DNA of 13,124 nt from Clostridia bacterium (GTDB lineage: Bacteria > Bacillota > Clostridia > UBA1381), in assembly GCA_008668455.1 (NCBI GenBank), contig RQCD01000079.1, positions 1-13,124 on the forward strand, in the 5' to 3' direction. Shown here piece by piece: positions 6,856 through 13,124 of the stretch. The position numbers and the translations under genes were made by a program. Within the stretch, counting starts at the first letter, position 1. Each line of letters opens with the position of its first letter. Under the pieces are notes generated by a model that was not told the origin of the DNA, made no database searches, and saw only the letters and a program-made list of their open reading frames with translations.

Positions 6856-9231
6856 ATGAAAGTACCAATGAGTTGGTTTGCCGATTTTACCGATATGTCG
6901 GGAATCACACCAAAGCAGTATGCGCATGCACTGACCATGACCGGATCAAAGGTCGAGGGCGTGGAAAATATCGGAGCGGCAATTGAAAATGTTGTAACAG
7001 GTAAAATTTTAGAGATTAAACCGAACGAAAACAGTGATCATTTGGTGATCTGCCAGGTGGATGTCGGCGATGAGGTGATCCAGATTGTAACCGGCGCACC
7101 GAATGTAAAAGAGGGACAGATTGTTCCGGTGGCAAAGCATCAATCCAGGCTGCCGGGCGGTACAGTGATCAAAAAAGGAAAGCTCCGCGGTGTGGAATCA
7201 AACGGTATGCTTTGCTCTCATGAGGAATTGGGTCTTACCGATGCGGATCTTGGCTATACGCCGGAATACGGAATTTTAATTCTTCCGGGGGACACAAAAG
7301 TTGTCATGGATATTAAGGACTATTTTGGGCTGAATGAGGATGTGGTAGAATTTGAAATTACCTCAAACCGTCCGGATTGCTTTAGCGTGATCGGCTTGGC
7401 AAGAGAGACGGCAGTTACATTCCATCGTCCGTTCTCGGTAAAAAAGCCGACCTATTCGGAAAATGACGAAAAGATTCAGGATACTCTGACCGTTGAAGTA
7501 CAGAATCCGGATAAGTGTCTGCGGTATAGTGCGAGGATGGTAAAGAATGTGAAAATCGGACCGTCTCCGAAATGGATGGCAGCGCGCCTAAGAGCAGCAG
7601 GAGTTCGTTCGATTAATAATATTGTGGATATTACAAACTATATCATGCTGGAATACGGTCAGCCGATGCATGCGTTTGATCTGCGTGATTTAGAGGGACA
7701 TAAAATCATTGTCCGGGATGCACACGAGGGCGAAATCATTAAAACGCTGGATGATACAGACCACACCCTCTGTGTTAAGGATCTTGTGATTGCAGACGGA
7801 AACCGTCCGGTTGCAATTGCCGGTGTAATGGGCGGCTTTAATTCAGAGGTAAAGCCGGACACCACTACAGTTATTTTTGAGTCTGCAACCTTTGACGCAG
7901 CGTCTGTTCGCCTGAGCGCACAGAGAGCCGGACTCCGTACCGAGGCATCCTCACGCTATGAAAAGGGACTGGATGTCAATAACACCATCCCGGCATTAGA
8001 GCGTGCATGCCAGCTGGTGGAGGAGCTTGGCTGCGGCGAGGTTGTCGGCGGTGTGATTGATGTGAAGGGTCATATCAAAGAACAAAAGGTACACGCGTTC
8101 CGCCCGGAGAAGATCAATGCTTTTTTGGGGACAGATATTCCGATGGAGGATATGGTAACCTATCTGCGTGAATTAGAGTTTTTTGTAGATACCGATAAGA
8201 TGGAAATTGTCGCTCCAACCTTCCGTCCGGATATTGAAAGCGAGGCAGATATTGCAGAGGAGATTGCAAGAATCTACGGGTATGATAACATTCCGACCAC
8301 GCTTCTCTCCGGCAGCACCACTACAGGCGGTCTGACTGCAATTCAGGAAAGGCGTGATTTTGTAAAGCGGATTATGATTGCAGAGGGGCTTTCAGAAATC
8401 TGCACCTATACATTTGTGTCTCCGACAATTTATGACAAGCTGAATTTTGCAAAAGAAAGCGCTATGCGGAAAAATGTAGTCATCACCAATCCGCTTGGCG
8501 AGGATACTTCAGTGATGAGAACAACCACAATTGGTTCTATGATGCAGATTCTTGCACATAATTATAACCGCCGGATTGCACAGGCAAAGCTGTTTGAAAT
8601 CGGAAAAATTTATATTCCGACAGAGCCGGGAAGACTCCCGGATGAGCGCGAAACAGTTACGCTCGGCATGTTTGGCAAGGTAGATTTTTATGATATCAAG
8701 GGTGTTTTAGAAGAGCTTTTTGCAGCGTTGCATATGAACAATATTTCCTACAAGGCATGCAGCGATCACCCGTCATTCCATCCGGGCAGATGCGCTAAGG
8801 TGTATGCAGGAGATCAGGAGATCGGTATTGTCGGACAAATGCATCCGGATGTATGCAAAAGCTTTGAAATTGACGACGCATGCTTTACGGCGGAATTGGA
8901 TTTTGCATCCTTAGAGCCGACTGAGGAAGTGAAGTACCGCGGATTGCCGCGTTATCCGGCAGTTATTCGCGATATTGCTGTCTTGGTAGATCGGGAGATT
9001 CCGGTTGCAGATCTGGAAAATGCAATGACAAAAGCAGCCGGCGCACTCTTAGAGCATATTGAGCTTTTCGACGTTTACGAGGGTGAACAGATTCCGGAGG
9101 GGAAAAAGAGTGCGGCATTTGCAGTTGCATTCCGTGCCGCCGACCGCAGCTTGACCGGTGATGAAGTGAATGAAGTATTTGATAAAATGCTCAAATACCT
9201 GGAAAAGGATTGCGGAGCGCAGCTCCGATAG
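6856..9231 (+). CDS. pheT: Phenylalanyl-tRNA synthetase beta subunit
   Basis: This is the partner of PheS, carrying editing and tRNA recognition. At 791 residues it is of normal length and complete. In order: an N-terminal B1 region; an EMAP-type tRNA-binding OB fold around 40-150 (VVTGKILEIKPNENSDHLVICQVDVG and GMLCSHEELGL); the B3/B4 editing domain around 210-385 (NNIVDITNYIMLEYGQPMHAFD, AIAGVMGG); the B5 domain around 400-475; a catalytic-like core to about 690 (FVSPTIYDKL, NPLGEDTSVMR); and a C-terminal ferredoxin-like anticodon-binding domain around 698-790 (RYPAVIRDIAVLVD to SLTGDEVNEVFD). AGGAGG at 6843-6848 gives a 7-base spacing to the ATG. A strong terminator follows immediately. 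Isoleucine is written only as ATT or ATC by eye, in contrast to the next block. Confidence 0.98.
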   Translation: MKVPMSWFADFTDMSGITPKQYAHALTMTGSKVEGVENIGAAIENVVTGKILEIKPNENSDHLVICQVDVGDEVIQIVTGAPNVKEGQIVPVAKHQSRLPGGTVIKKGKLRGVESNGMLCSHEELGLTDADLGYTPEYGILILPGDTKVVMDIKDYFGLNEDVVEFEITSNRPDCFSVIGLARETAVTFHRPFSVKKPTYSENDEKIQDTLTVEVQNPDKCLRYSARMVKNVKIGPSPKWMAARLRAAGVRSINNIVDITNYIMLEYGQPMHAFDLRDLEGHKIIVRDAHEGEIIKTLDDTDHTLCVKDLVIADGNRPVAIAGVMGGFNSEVKPDTTTVIFESATFDAASVRLSAQRAGLRTEASSRYEKGLDVNNTIPALERACQLVEELGCGEVVGGVIDVKGHIKEQKVHAFRPEKINAFLGTDIPMEDMVTYLRELEFFVDTDKMEIVAPTFRPDIESEADIAEEIARIYGYDNIPTTLLSGSTTTGGLTAIQERRDFVKRIMIAEGLSEICTYTFVSPTIYDKLNFAKESAMRKNVVITNPLGEDTSVMRTTTIGSMMQILAHNYNRRIAQAKLFEIGKIYIPTEPGRLPDERETVTLGMFGKVDFYDIKGVLEELFAALHMNNISYKACSDHPSFHPGRCAKVYAGDQEIGIVGQMHPDVCKSFEIDDACFTAELDFASLEPTEEVKYRGLPRYPAVIRDIAVLVDREIPVADLENAMTKAAGALLEHIELFDVYEGEQIPEGKKSAAFAVAFRAADRSLTGDEVNEVFDKMLKYLEKDCGAQLR

Positions 9232-9239
9232 GGGGTTTC

Positions 9240-9289
9240 GTTTTGGGGACATCAGAAGCTGCTTCTGGTGTCCCCAAAACACCTTTTTT
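9240..9289 (+). terminator. Intrinsic terminator of pheST
   Basis: A near-perfect hairpin pairs 9240-9258 with 9262-9280 (19 pairs, one G-T wobble, three-base loop), followed after three bases by six T residues at 9284-9289. It begins 9 bases after the pheT stop. There is no T run on the opposite strand at its other end, so it should work for pheT and not for the converging deoR-like gene. Confidence 0.93.
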
Positions 9290-9308
9290 AGAGCCTTAGA
9301 ACGGCACA

Positions 9309-10046
9309 TTAATAAACAATATGACATTTACATTTCAATTTTTCAAACCTTTCATTGAATACGCATGCCGTTACCTTATCCACAGATGTCAGGCTATATA
9401 CCGAGCGCCTGCCAAACTTTTCGCTATCGCACAAAAATACGCTTTGCGCCGAATTTTTCAGCATAATCGCACGTGCATAGTTTTCTTCAGGGGTAGGGTC
9501 TGTGATATTTCCGTCGGAATCCAAACCGAACGAAGAAAAAAACACAATATCCGGATGTATGCTTTCCAATATTTTGTACGTTTCTTCTCCGGACAGAACC
9601 GGCGAATTTTTATATGCATGCCCGCCGATACAGTATGTGGATATGCCGTAATTAATGGCATTCAGCGCTGTTATCATATTATTTGTAAACAGTGTAATAT
9701 CCTTAAGCTTGGCGATATGCGGCAGCAGATAGCCTGCTGTTGATGAACTGTCGAGCATGACACACTGATTGTCATGCAGAAAACGTACCGCCTTATATGC
9801 TATTTTCCGTTTAAGCGCCGTGTTTTGCGACATACGATTTTTAAAATTCGGCGGCAGGTTGCTTTCCTCCATGCTCTGCACGCCGCCGTGCGTTCTTTTT
9901 ACAAAACACATATTTTCGAGACGCGCTAAATCACGCCTTATGCTCTACGGCGAAGTATACGTCAGTTCTGCCAGCTTTTGAACCGATATATATTTATATT
10001 CGCCCACCAATTTTAATATATTTTCCTGTCTGCTTGTTATGCTCAT
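9309..10046 (-). pseudogene. DeoR-family transcriptional regulator interrupted by an in-frame amber codon
   Basis: Read from ATG at 10046, a 246-codon frame covers a whole DeoR-type repressor, but codon 34 is TAG (9947-9945). The first 33 residues, then SIRRDLARLE after the stop, form the N-terminal helix-turn-helix. The TAG replaces the residue just before SIRRDL, inside the recognition region. The rest is intact. KRTHGGV leads into the sugar-phosphate sensor domain with LDSSSTA, FTNN, CIGGHAY, FFSSFGLD, DPTPEENYAR and LCDSEKFGRRSVYS, all in order. No frameshift is needed. The start has GGTGAT as a ribosome site. The remaining open part could begin at ATG 9911, but no ribosome site precedes it. 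It is divergent from araD, so the intact form probably repressed araD. Nonsense mutation, sequencing error and rare suppression are all possible. Confidence 0.85.
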
Positions 10047-10092
10047 TTTATCACCATTTTCGCTCATTTTATTCTATCATTTGCGCATTTGC
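10041..10092. promoter_or_regulatory. Phased CATTTT repeats in the deoR-araD divergent region, possible DeoR operator
   Basis: An 11-base sequence, GCTCATTTTAT, occurs exactly twice, at 10041-10051 and 10062-10072, a 21-base period or two helical turns. A related CATTTTC sits between them at 10055-10061, so CATTTT recurs at 11- and 10-base steps. CATTTGC occurs at 10078-10084 and again at 10086-10092. The set overlaps the deoR-like start codon and lies upstream of the araD promoter. It suits cooperative binding by an oligomeric repressor. Because 21 bases is 7 codons, the repeat also creates an in-frame alternative ATG at 10067. Confidence 0.45.
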
Positions 10093-10110
10093 CTAAATAT
10101 CCACCACATA

Positions 10111-10139
10111 TTGAATCTTTTCGTTCTTTGTGTTATAAG
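10111..10139 (+). promoter_or_regulatory. Predicted promoter of araD
   Basis: TTGAAT (10111-10116) and TATAAG (10134-10139) are 17 bases apart. Transcription should start near 10146, about 40 bases before the araD ATG. A ribosome site AGGAAG lies at about 10173-10178. Confidence 0.55.
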
Positions 10140-10185
10140 TATATCGTACCATATACAACGAAGAATTGCAATAGGAAGTGACAAT

Positions 10186-10881
10186 ATGTTAGAAAAAATA
10201 AAAGAGGCTGTATTTTCGGCAAATCTTATGCTGCCGAAGCACAGGCTTGTAAAGCTTACCTGGGGAAATGTTTCGCAAATCGACAGAAATACCGGATATG
10301 TCGTAATAAAACCGTCAGGTGTCGGTTACGAAAGTATGATGTCTGAGGATATGGTTGTGGTAGACCTTTCGGGAAACAAAATAGAGGGAAGATTTAACCC
10401 GTCCTCTGACACGGCAACGCACCTGGAGCTTTACAAACGCTATCCGCACATAGGCGGAATTGCGCACACTCATTCCAAATGGGCAACCGTATTCGCACAA
10501 TGTGCAATGCCGATTCCTCCCCTGGGAACAACCCATGCAGACACATTTTACGGGGAAATTCCCTGCACCCGAAAAATGACTGCCGATGAGATAAGAGGAG
10601 ATTACGAAAAAGAAACCGGACTTGTTATAACAGAGCTGTTCGACAACCAAAAGGCAAGGGAAATTCCCGGTGTCCTTGTCTGCTCTCACGGAGTTTTTAC
10701 CTGGGGAGAAAACGCCGCTAAATCTGTCGAAAATGCCGTTATTCTCGAAGAAATTGCGGATATGGCATATCATACAATCTTAATGAAGCCGGACAATATC
10801 ATACAAAGCGAACTTCTCGACAGACATTTTCTGAGAAAGCATGGTGCAGATGCCTATTACGGTCAGAAAGGAATTGATTGA
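10186..10881 (+). CDS. araD: L-ribulose-5-phosphate 4-epimerase
   Basis: This class II aldolase-fold enzyme converts L-ribulose 5-phosphate to D-xylulose 5-phosphate, the last step of the L-arabinose pathway before the pentose phosphate pathway. The 231-residue length equals that of E. coli AraD, and similarity runs end to end (LPKHRLVKLTWGNVS, IKPSGV, DMVVVD, PSSDTATHLELY, GTTHADTFYGEIPCTRKMT, LRKHGADAYYG). Zinc ligands match H94, H96 and H168. Acidic residues D75 and D119 and Tyr225 match the known catalytic positions. The frame is open upstream to 10039, but the start at 10186 fits the family and has a ribosome site. It is divergent from the broken DeoR gene. No araA or araB is beside it. 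Isoleucine is ATA in 7 of 17 cases, unlike pheST, which suggests transfer from another genome. Confidence 0.95.
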   Translation: MLEKIKEAVFSANLMLPKHRLVKLTWGNVSQIDRNTGYVVIKPSGVGYESMMSEDMVVVDLSGNKIEGRFNPSSDTATHLELYKRYPHIGGIAHTHSKWATVFAQCAMPIPPLGTTHADTFYGEIPCTRKMTADEIRGDYEKETGLVITELFDNQKAREIPGVLVCSHGVFTWGENAAKSVENAVILEEIADMAYHTILMKPDNIIQSELLDRHFLRKHGADAYYGQKGID

Positions 10882-10886
10882 AATGA

Positions 10887-11102
10887 TTATAGACAGTAAG
10901 CAATATAACGGAAGCTGAACATTAACTTTATATCCTGCCCAACTGCAGCAAGTGTAGACGGATTTTGTTCTTCTGTTGCCGCTATGACCTGGAACGGATT
11001 CAAGAAAACGTTTACCGCTGTTGCTCCGATTTTTGTGCTTGCCGGTCTTGATATGATCCAAAAATCTCCGTCATTCCTCACAAAATCAGGTATCGGCGGC
11101 AT
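10887..11102 (-). pseudogene. Unidentified coding scrap between araD and the second AraC-type gene
   Basis: The 257 bases between araD and the next gene hold no recognisable full gene. The minus strand from 11102 to 10887 is open for 71 codons and uses plausible codons, including frequent ATA for isoleucine as in araD and the DeoR gene. No ribosome site precedes its ATG, and a stop lies two codons above. It may be the 3' end of a gene whose front was lost. The product (...ATAVNVFLNPFQVIAA...) is not recognised. The plus strand is also open from about 10913 into the next gene (...FTAVAPIFVLAGLDMI...), so the strand is uncertain. An 11-codon start-stop frame at 10883 looks meaningless. A weak hairpin plus T run at 11099-11117 could end araD transcription. 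Confidence 0.25.
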
Positions 11103-11138
11103 GCTTTATGCTTTTTTATCGTTATATGGAAAGAGTAT

Positions 11139-12044
11139 CTATGTCCATGAAAGATCTATGTCTTTTTCAAGAGTGCCTTTCTTTTTGCAGAATTGCCGAT
11201 AGCTTATCCCGGTGATTTTTTTAAATAGTCTGCTTATATATGCCGGATCGGAAATACCAACCTGTGCGGCAATTTCATTCAACGGCAGATTTTGATTGAG
11301 AATATACTGCTTTGCAAGATTGATCCGATACTGATTGATAAATTCCACAATCGAAATTCCATTCACATTTTTAAAAATTGTATGCAGATACCCGGCAGAC
11401 AAACCAAGCGCAGCTGCAATTTCAGAAACGGAAAGAGTATGCTGGTAATGTTCGGCAATGTATTTTTCTGCCTCTCGGACGTATCTTGCAGCGGATGGCG
11501 GCAGAGCGGCATTTGGCTCGATTCGCTTTAACACATATTTTGTCAGATCGTTTACAAGCAGAAACCATTCTGAAATTGCCTTGAGCTTATTCTCCTGCCG
11601 GGGTGAGGAATAGGTGCTGCACAGATGGGTCAGCCGTGCCAAAATCGGAGAAAAATCTGTTTCCAAAGGCTCCTGAAAGGGAATCAGAAAATAATTTTGC
11701 TGATTCAATTTCTCCTTTATTTCGGAAATGCTTATCGGGTTTTTTGTGTCATGCCGAATAGAATCATATTCCACGGTGACCCCAACGGTTGTATGCCGCT
11801 GCGGCATATCGCAAAAGGCAAAGGTATCACAGTCCATATCCTGTAAAACCGGATCAAATGTACCTGGAACGATATGTGTCTTTGATTGATCCGAATACTG
11901 ATAAACAATTTCGCCCTCCTCCACAAGGCATAATTCTAAAAAATTGGTCGGCTTATGAAAATGATTTTGGTAGTGCTCTACCTGTACAGGATATGCAAAC
12001 AGTATTCTTGGCAGTGATTTTAAAGTGATTTCATAAAATATCAT
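11139..12044 (-). CDS. AraC-family transcriptional regulator, divergent from the GH127-type gene
   Basis: A 301-residue regulator. Residues 1-100 are a beta-rich ligand domain of the AraC/cupin kind (HYQNHFHKP, ELCLVEEGEIVYQY). About 105-180 is a linker region with predicted helices. Residues about 200-285 hold two helix-turn-helix units: LSVSEIAAALGLSAGYLHTIFK at 204-225 and LPLNEIAAQVGISDPAYISRLFK at 253-275, followed by ITGISYRQF. The frame extends to 12092, but the start at 12044 is preferred: GGAGGG (complement of 12051-12056) lies 6 bases away, and a good promoter occupies the extension. It faces away from the beta-L-arabinofuranosidase-type gene 115 bases apart, the classic arrangement for a regulator and its target, so it probably senses the sugar released from that glycan. 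Confidence 0.9.
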   Translation of the reverse strand: MIFYEITLKSLPRILFAYPVQVEHYQNHFHKPTNFLELCLVEEGEIVYQYSDQSKTHIVPGTFDPVLQDMDCDTFAFCDMPQRHTTVGVTVEYDSIRHDTKNPISISEIKEKLNQQNYFLIPFQEPLETDFSPILARLTHLCSTYSSPRQENKLKAISEWFLLVNDLTKYVLKRIEPNAALPPSAARYVREAEKYIAEHYQHTLSVSEIAAALGLSAGYLHTIFKNVNGISIVEFINQYRINLAKQYILNQNLPLNEIAAQVGISDPAYISRLFKKITGISYRQFCKKKGTLEKDIDLSWT

Positions 12045-12062
12045 ATTGATCCCTCCGTATAT

Positions 12063-12105
12063 AGTATAACATTTTATATGAGAATTGTCCATATATATGA
12101 GAATT
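12063..12105. promoter_or_regulatory. araC-type gene promoter with a 12-base direct repeat (candidate operator)
   Basis: On the minus strand, TGGACA (12091-12086) and TATACT (12068-12063) are 17 bases apart and should drive the AraC-type gene. The 12-base sequence TATATGAGAATT occurs twice on the plus strand, at 12075-12086 and 12094-12105, a 19-base period. One copy sits between the -35 and -10 of this promoter and the other just beyond the -35, towards the GH127-type gene. AraC-family proteins usually bind direct half-sites about two turns apart. A plus-strand promoter for the enzyme gene is less clear (TTTACT 12111-12116 and TAAAAT 12133-12138, 16 apart). Confidence 0.6.
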
Positions 12106-12159
12106 TTGTATTTACTTTTTTTCTGTTTCTGATAAAATGAAGAAAAGGAGGAATAAAAA

Positions 12160-13124
12160 ATGCAAATTTATCAGAAATTAAAGCCATTCCCTCTGGGTGC
12201 AATCCGGGCTGAGGGATTTTTAAACGAGCAGCTGCTCCGGAACAAGGACGGTATGGGAGGTCATCTGGATGAATTAGAGCCAGGAATGATTGCAGATCCG
12301 TATGTTGCAAAGAGCTATGTCAAGCACTGGGGAGATGGTGATCAATCCGGCTGGGGCGCTGAGATTTCCGGAAACTATTGGACGGGACTGGTGAAATTAG
12401 CTTATACCTTACAGGATGCAGAGTTAATCACAAAAGCAGAAAATTGGGTAAATGCGATGATGAAAAATCAGCGCGAGGATGGATATTTAGGCACATATTA
12501 TGAGCCGGACGCAAAAATTTATGAGGACTACAACGCGTGGGGTACGTCCTGTGGTATGAAGGCGCTTTTGGCATTTTACGAGGCGACCGGCAGAACGGAT
12601 GTCCTGGATGCTGTTTGCCGGTGCATGCTTTGGTTTTGTGAAAACTGGAAAGGAGATCGGAAAACAAGCTATTCCGGATCGCTGATCATAGAAGTGATGG
12701 TGGCATGCTATCACTACACCGGAGAGGAACGGTTCAAAATTTTTGCGGAGGAGTATGAGGATTATCTTTGCCGGCATGATTTGTTTGAACAGTCCTATCA
12801 GTCGCTCCTAAAGCCGGAATTGCGGTATAATTCAAACCATACTGCCGGATATGGCATGGTGATTCGTCAGCCGGCAATGCTGTATACGGTAACCGGAAAA
12901 GAGGAGTATTTAAAGGAGACAGAAAATGCCATCCGGAAGCTTCGGAAAAAGGCGGTACATCTGTCCGGCGCGCCGGGGTCTGGGAATGAATATATCGGTC
13001 CGGGTAGCAGTACGGCAGAGGCGGAATATTGTAACTTCAGATTCTTTAATGAAACCTATGCCGCTATGTCCTATATCCGGGGGGACGCAAAATATGGCGA
13101 CTACATGGAAGAAATGTTCTATAA
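12160..13124 (+). CDS. GH127/DUF1680-type beta-L-arabinofuranosidase family protein (3' end outside window)
   Basis: The first 321 residues are present with no stop before the right edge. Such enzymes remove beta-L-arabinofuranose from plant glycans. The alpha-helical barrel is recognisable: GWGAEISGNYWTGLVKLAYTL at about 64-84, NQREDGYLGTYYEP at 103-116, WGTSCGMKALLAFYEATGR at 127-145. The stretch EAEYCNFRFFNETYAAMSYIRGDAKYGDYME at 287-317 matches the zinc/catalytic segment. E289 and C291 line up with Glu338 and Cys340 of Bifidobacterium HypBA1, where the usual motif is ETC. E277 is a possible acid/base. The nucleophile cysteine pair would lie beyond the edge. There is no signal peptide, so it is cytoplasmic. 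AAGGAGG at 12145-12151 is 8 bases before the ATG. It is divergent from an AraC-type regulator. The exact subfamily (GH127, GH146 or another) is open. Confidence 0.85.
   Translation, partial: MQIYQKLKPFPLGAIRAEGFLNEQLLRNKDGMGGHLDELEPGMIADPYVAKSYVKHWGDGDQSGWGAEISGNYWTGLVKLAYTLQDAELITKAENWVNAMMKNQREDGYLGTYYEPDAKIYEDYNAWGTSCGMKALLAFYEATGRTDVLDAVCRCMLWFCENWKGDRKTSYSGSLIIEVMVACYHYTGEERFKIFAEEYEDYLCRHDLFEQSYQSLLKPELRYNSNHTAGYGMVIRQPAMLYTVTGKEEYLKETENAIRKLRKKAVHLSGAPGSGNEYIGPGSSTAEAEYCNFRFFNETYAAMSYIRGDAKYGDYMEEMFY

Noticed and set aside
9321..9743. 140-codon plus-strand frame
   Set aside because: It is antisense to the DeoR sensor domain, which has clear family motifs; the frame has no ribosome site or recognisable protein.
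9309..10046. Frameshift as the cause of the broken DeoR gene
   Set aside because: The residues on both sides of the TAG are in the same frame and the total length is a normal multiple of three, so a single base substitution explains it.
10039..10185. Longer araD starting at 10039
   Set aside because: The extra 49 residues are hydrophobic noise covering the deoR start region and the araD promoter; the 231-residue form matches known AraD end to end and has its own ribosome site.
12045..12092. Longer start (12092) for the second AraC-type gene
   Set aside because: It would cover the -10 and -35 of its own promoter; GGAGGG is correctly spaced only for 12044.
1..13124. CRISPR arrays, tRNA or rRNA genes, insertion sequences, phage or toxin-antitoxin genes
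   Set aside because: None were seen: no regularly spaced repeats of array type, no transposase-like frames, no tRNA-like cloverleaf noticed outside the T-box leader. A tRNA-model scan was not possible here.

Overview
The window looks like chromosome from a gut-type Clostridia, most likely Lachnospiraceae. The reasons are moderate G+C, strong AGGAGG-type ribosome sites, a tRNA-Phe T-box leader ahead of pheST, an mraZ-rsmH start of the division/cell-wall cluster, and several sugar genes controlled by AraC-type regulators. This placement rests on gene content and style only.

Layout. (1) Positions 1-1508, minus strand: start of the dcw cluster, with an MraZ-type operator and promoter, mraZ, rsmH, and the first few codons of a probable ftsL running off the left edge. 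(2) Positions 1621-5487, plus strand: an AraC-type regulator, a ten-helix DMT-type membrane transporter, and a large cytoplasmic right-handed beta-helix protein resembling glycan-active enzymes (GH141-like). The last two genes are 14 bases apart and probably form one operon. (3) Positions 5506-9289, plus strand: promoter, Phe-specific T-box riboswitch with its terminator, pheS, pheT and a strong intrinsic terminator. (4) Positions 9309-11102: an ATA-codon-rich block holding a DeoR-type regulator broken by one in-frame amber codon (minus), a complete araD (L-ribulose-5-phosphate 4-epimerase, plus), and an unidentified gene scrap (minus). (5) Positions 11139-13124: a second AraC-type regulator (minus) divergent from a GH127/DUF1680-type beta-L-arabinofuranosidase (plus) that is cut by the right edge. 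A 12-base direct repeat lies in their shared promoter region.

How the genes fit together. The housekeeping parts (division and phenylalanyl-tRNA synthesis) are ordinary. The accessory parts share a plant-glycan theme. The GH127-type enzyme would release L-arabinose, araD belongs to the pathway that carries L-arabinose into the pentose phosphate pathway, and the beta-helix protein with its transporter may handle another pectic or glycoprotein oligosaccharide. No arabinose isomerase or ribulokinase is visible, so araD must depend on genes elsewhere. The most notable points are the single amber codon in the DeoR gene, the codon signature suggesting that the deoR-araD block came from another genome, the phased repeats at three regulator promoters, and the unassigned transporter/beta-helix pair. 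No wholly new system is proven by the sequence. All promoter and operator calls are by eye.
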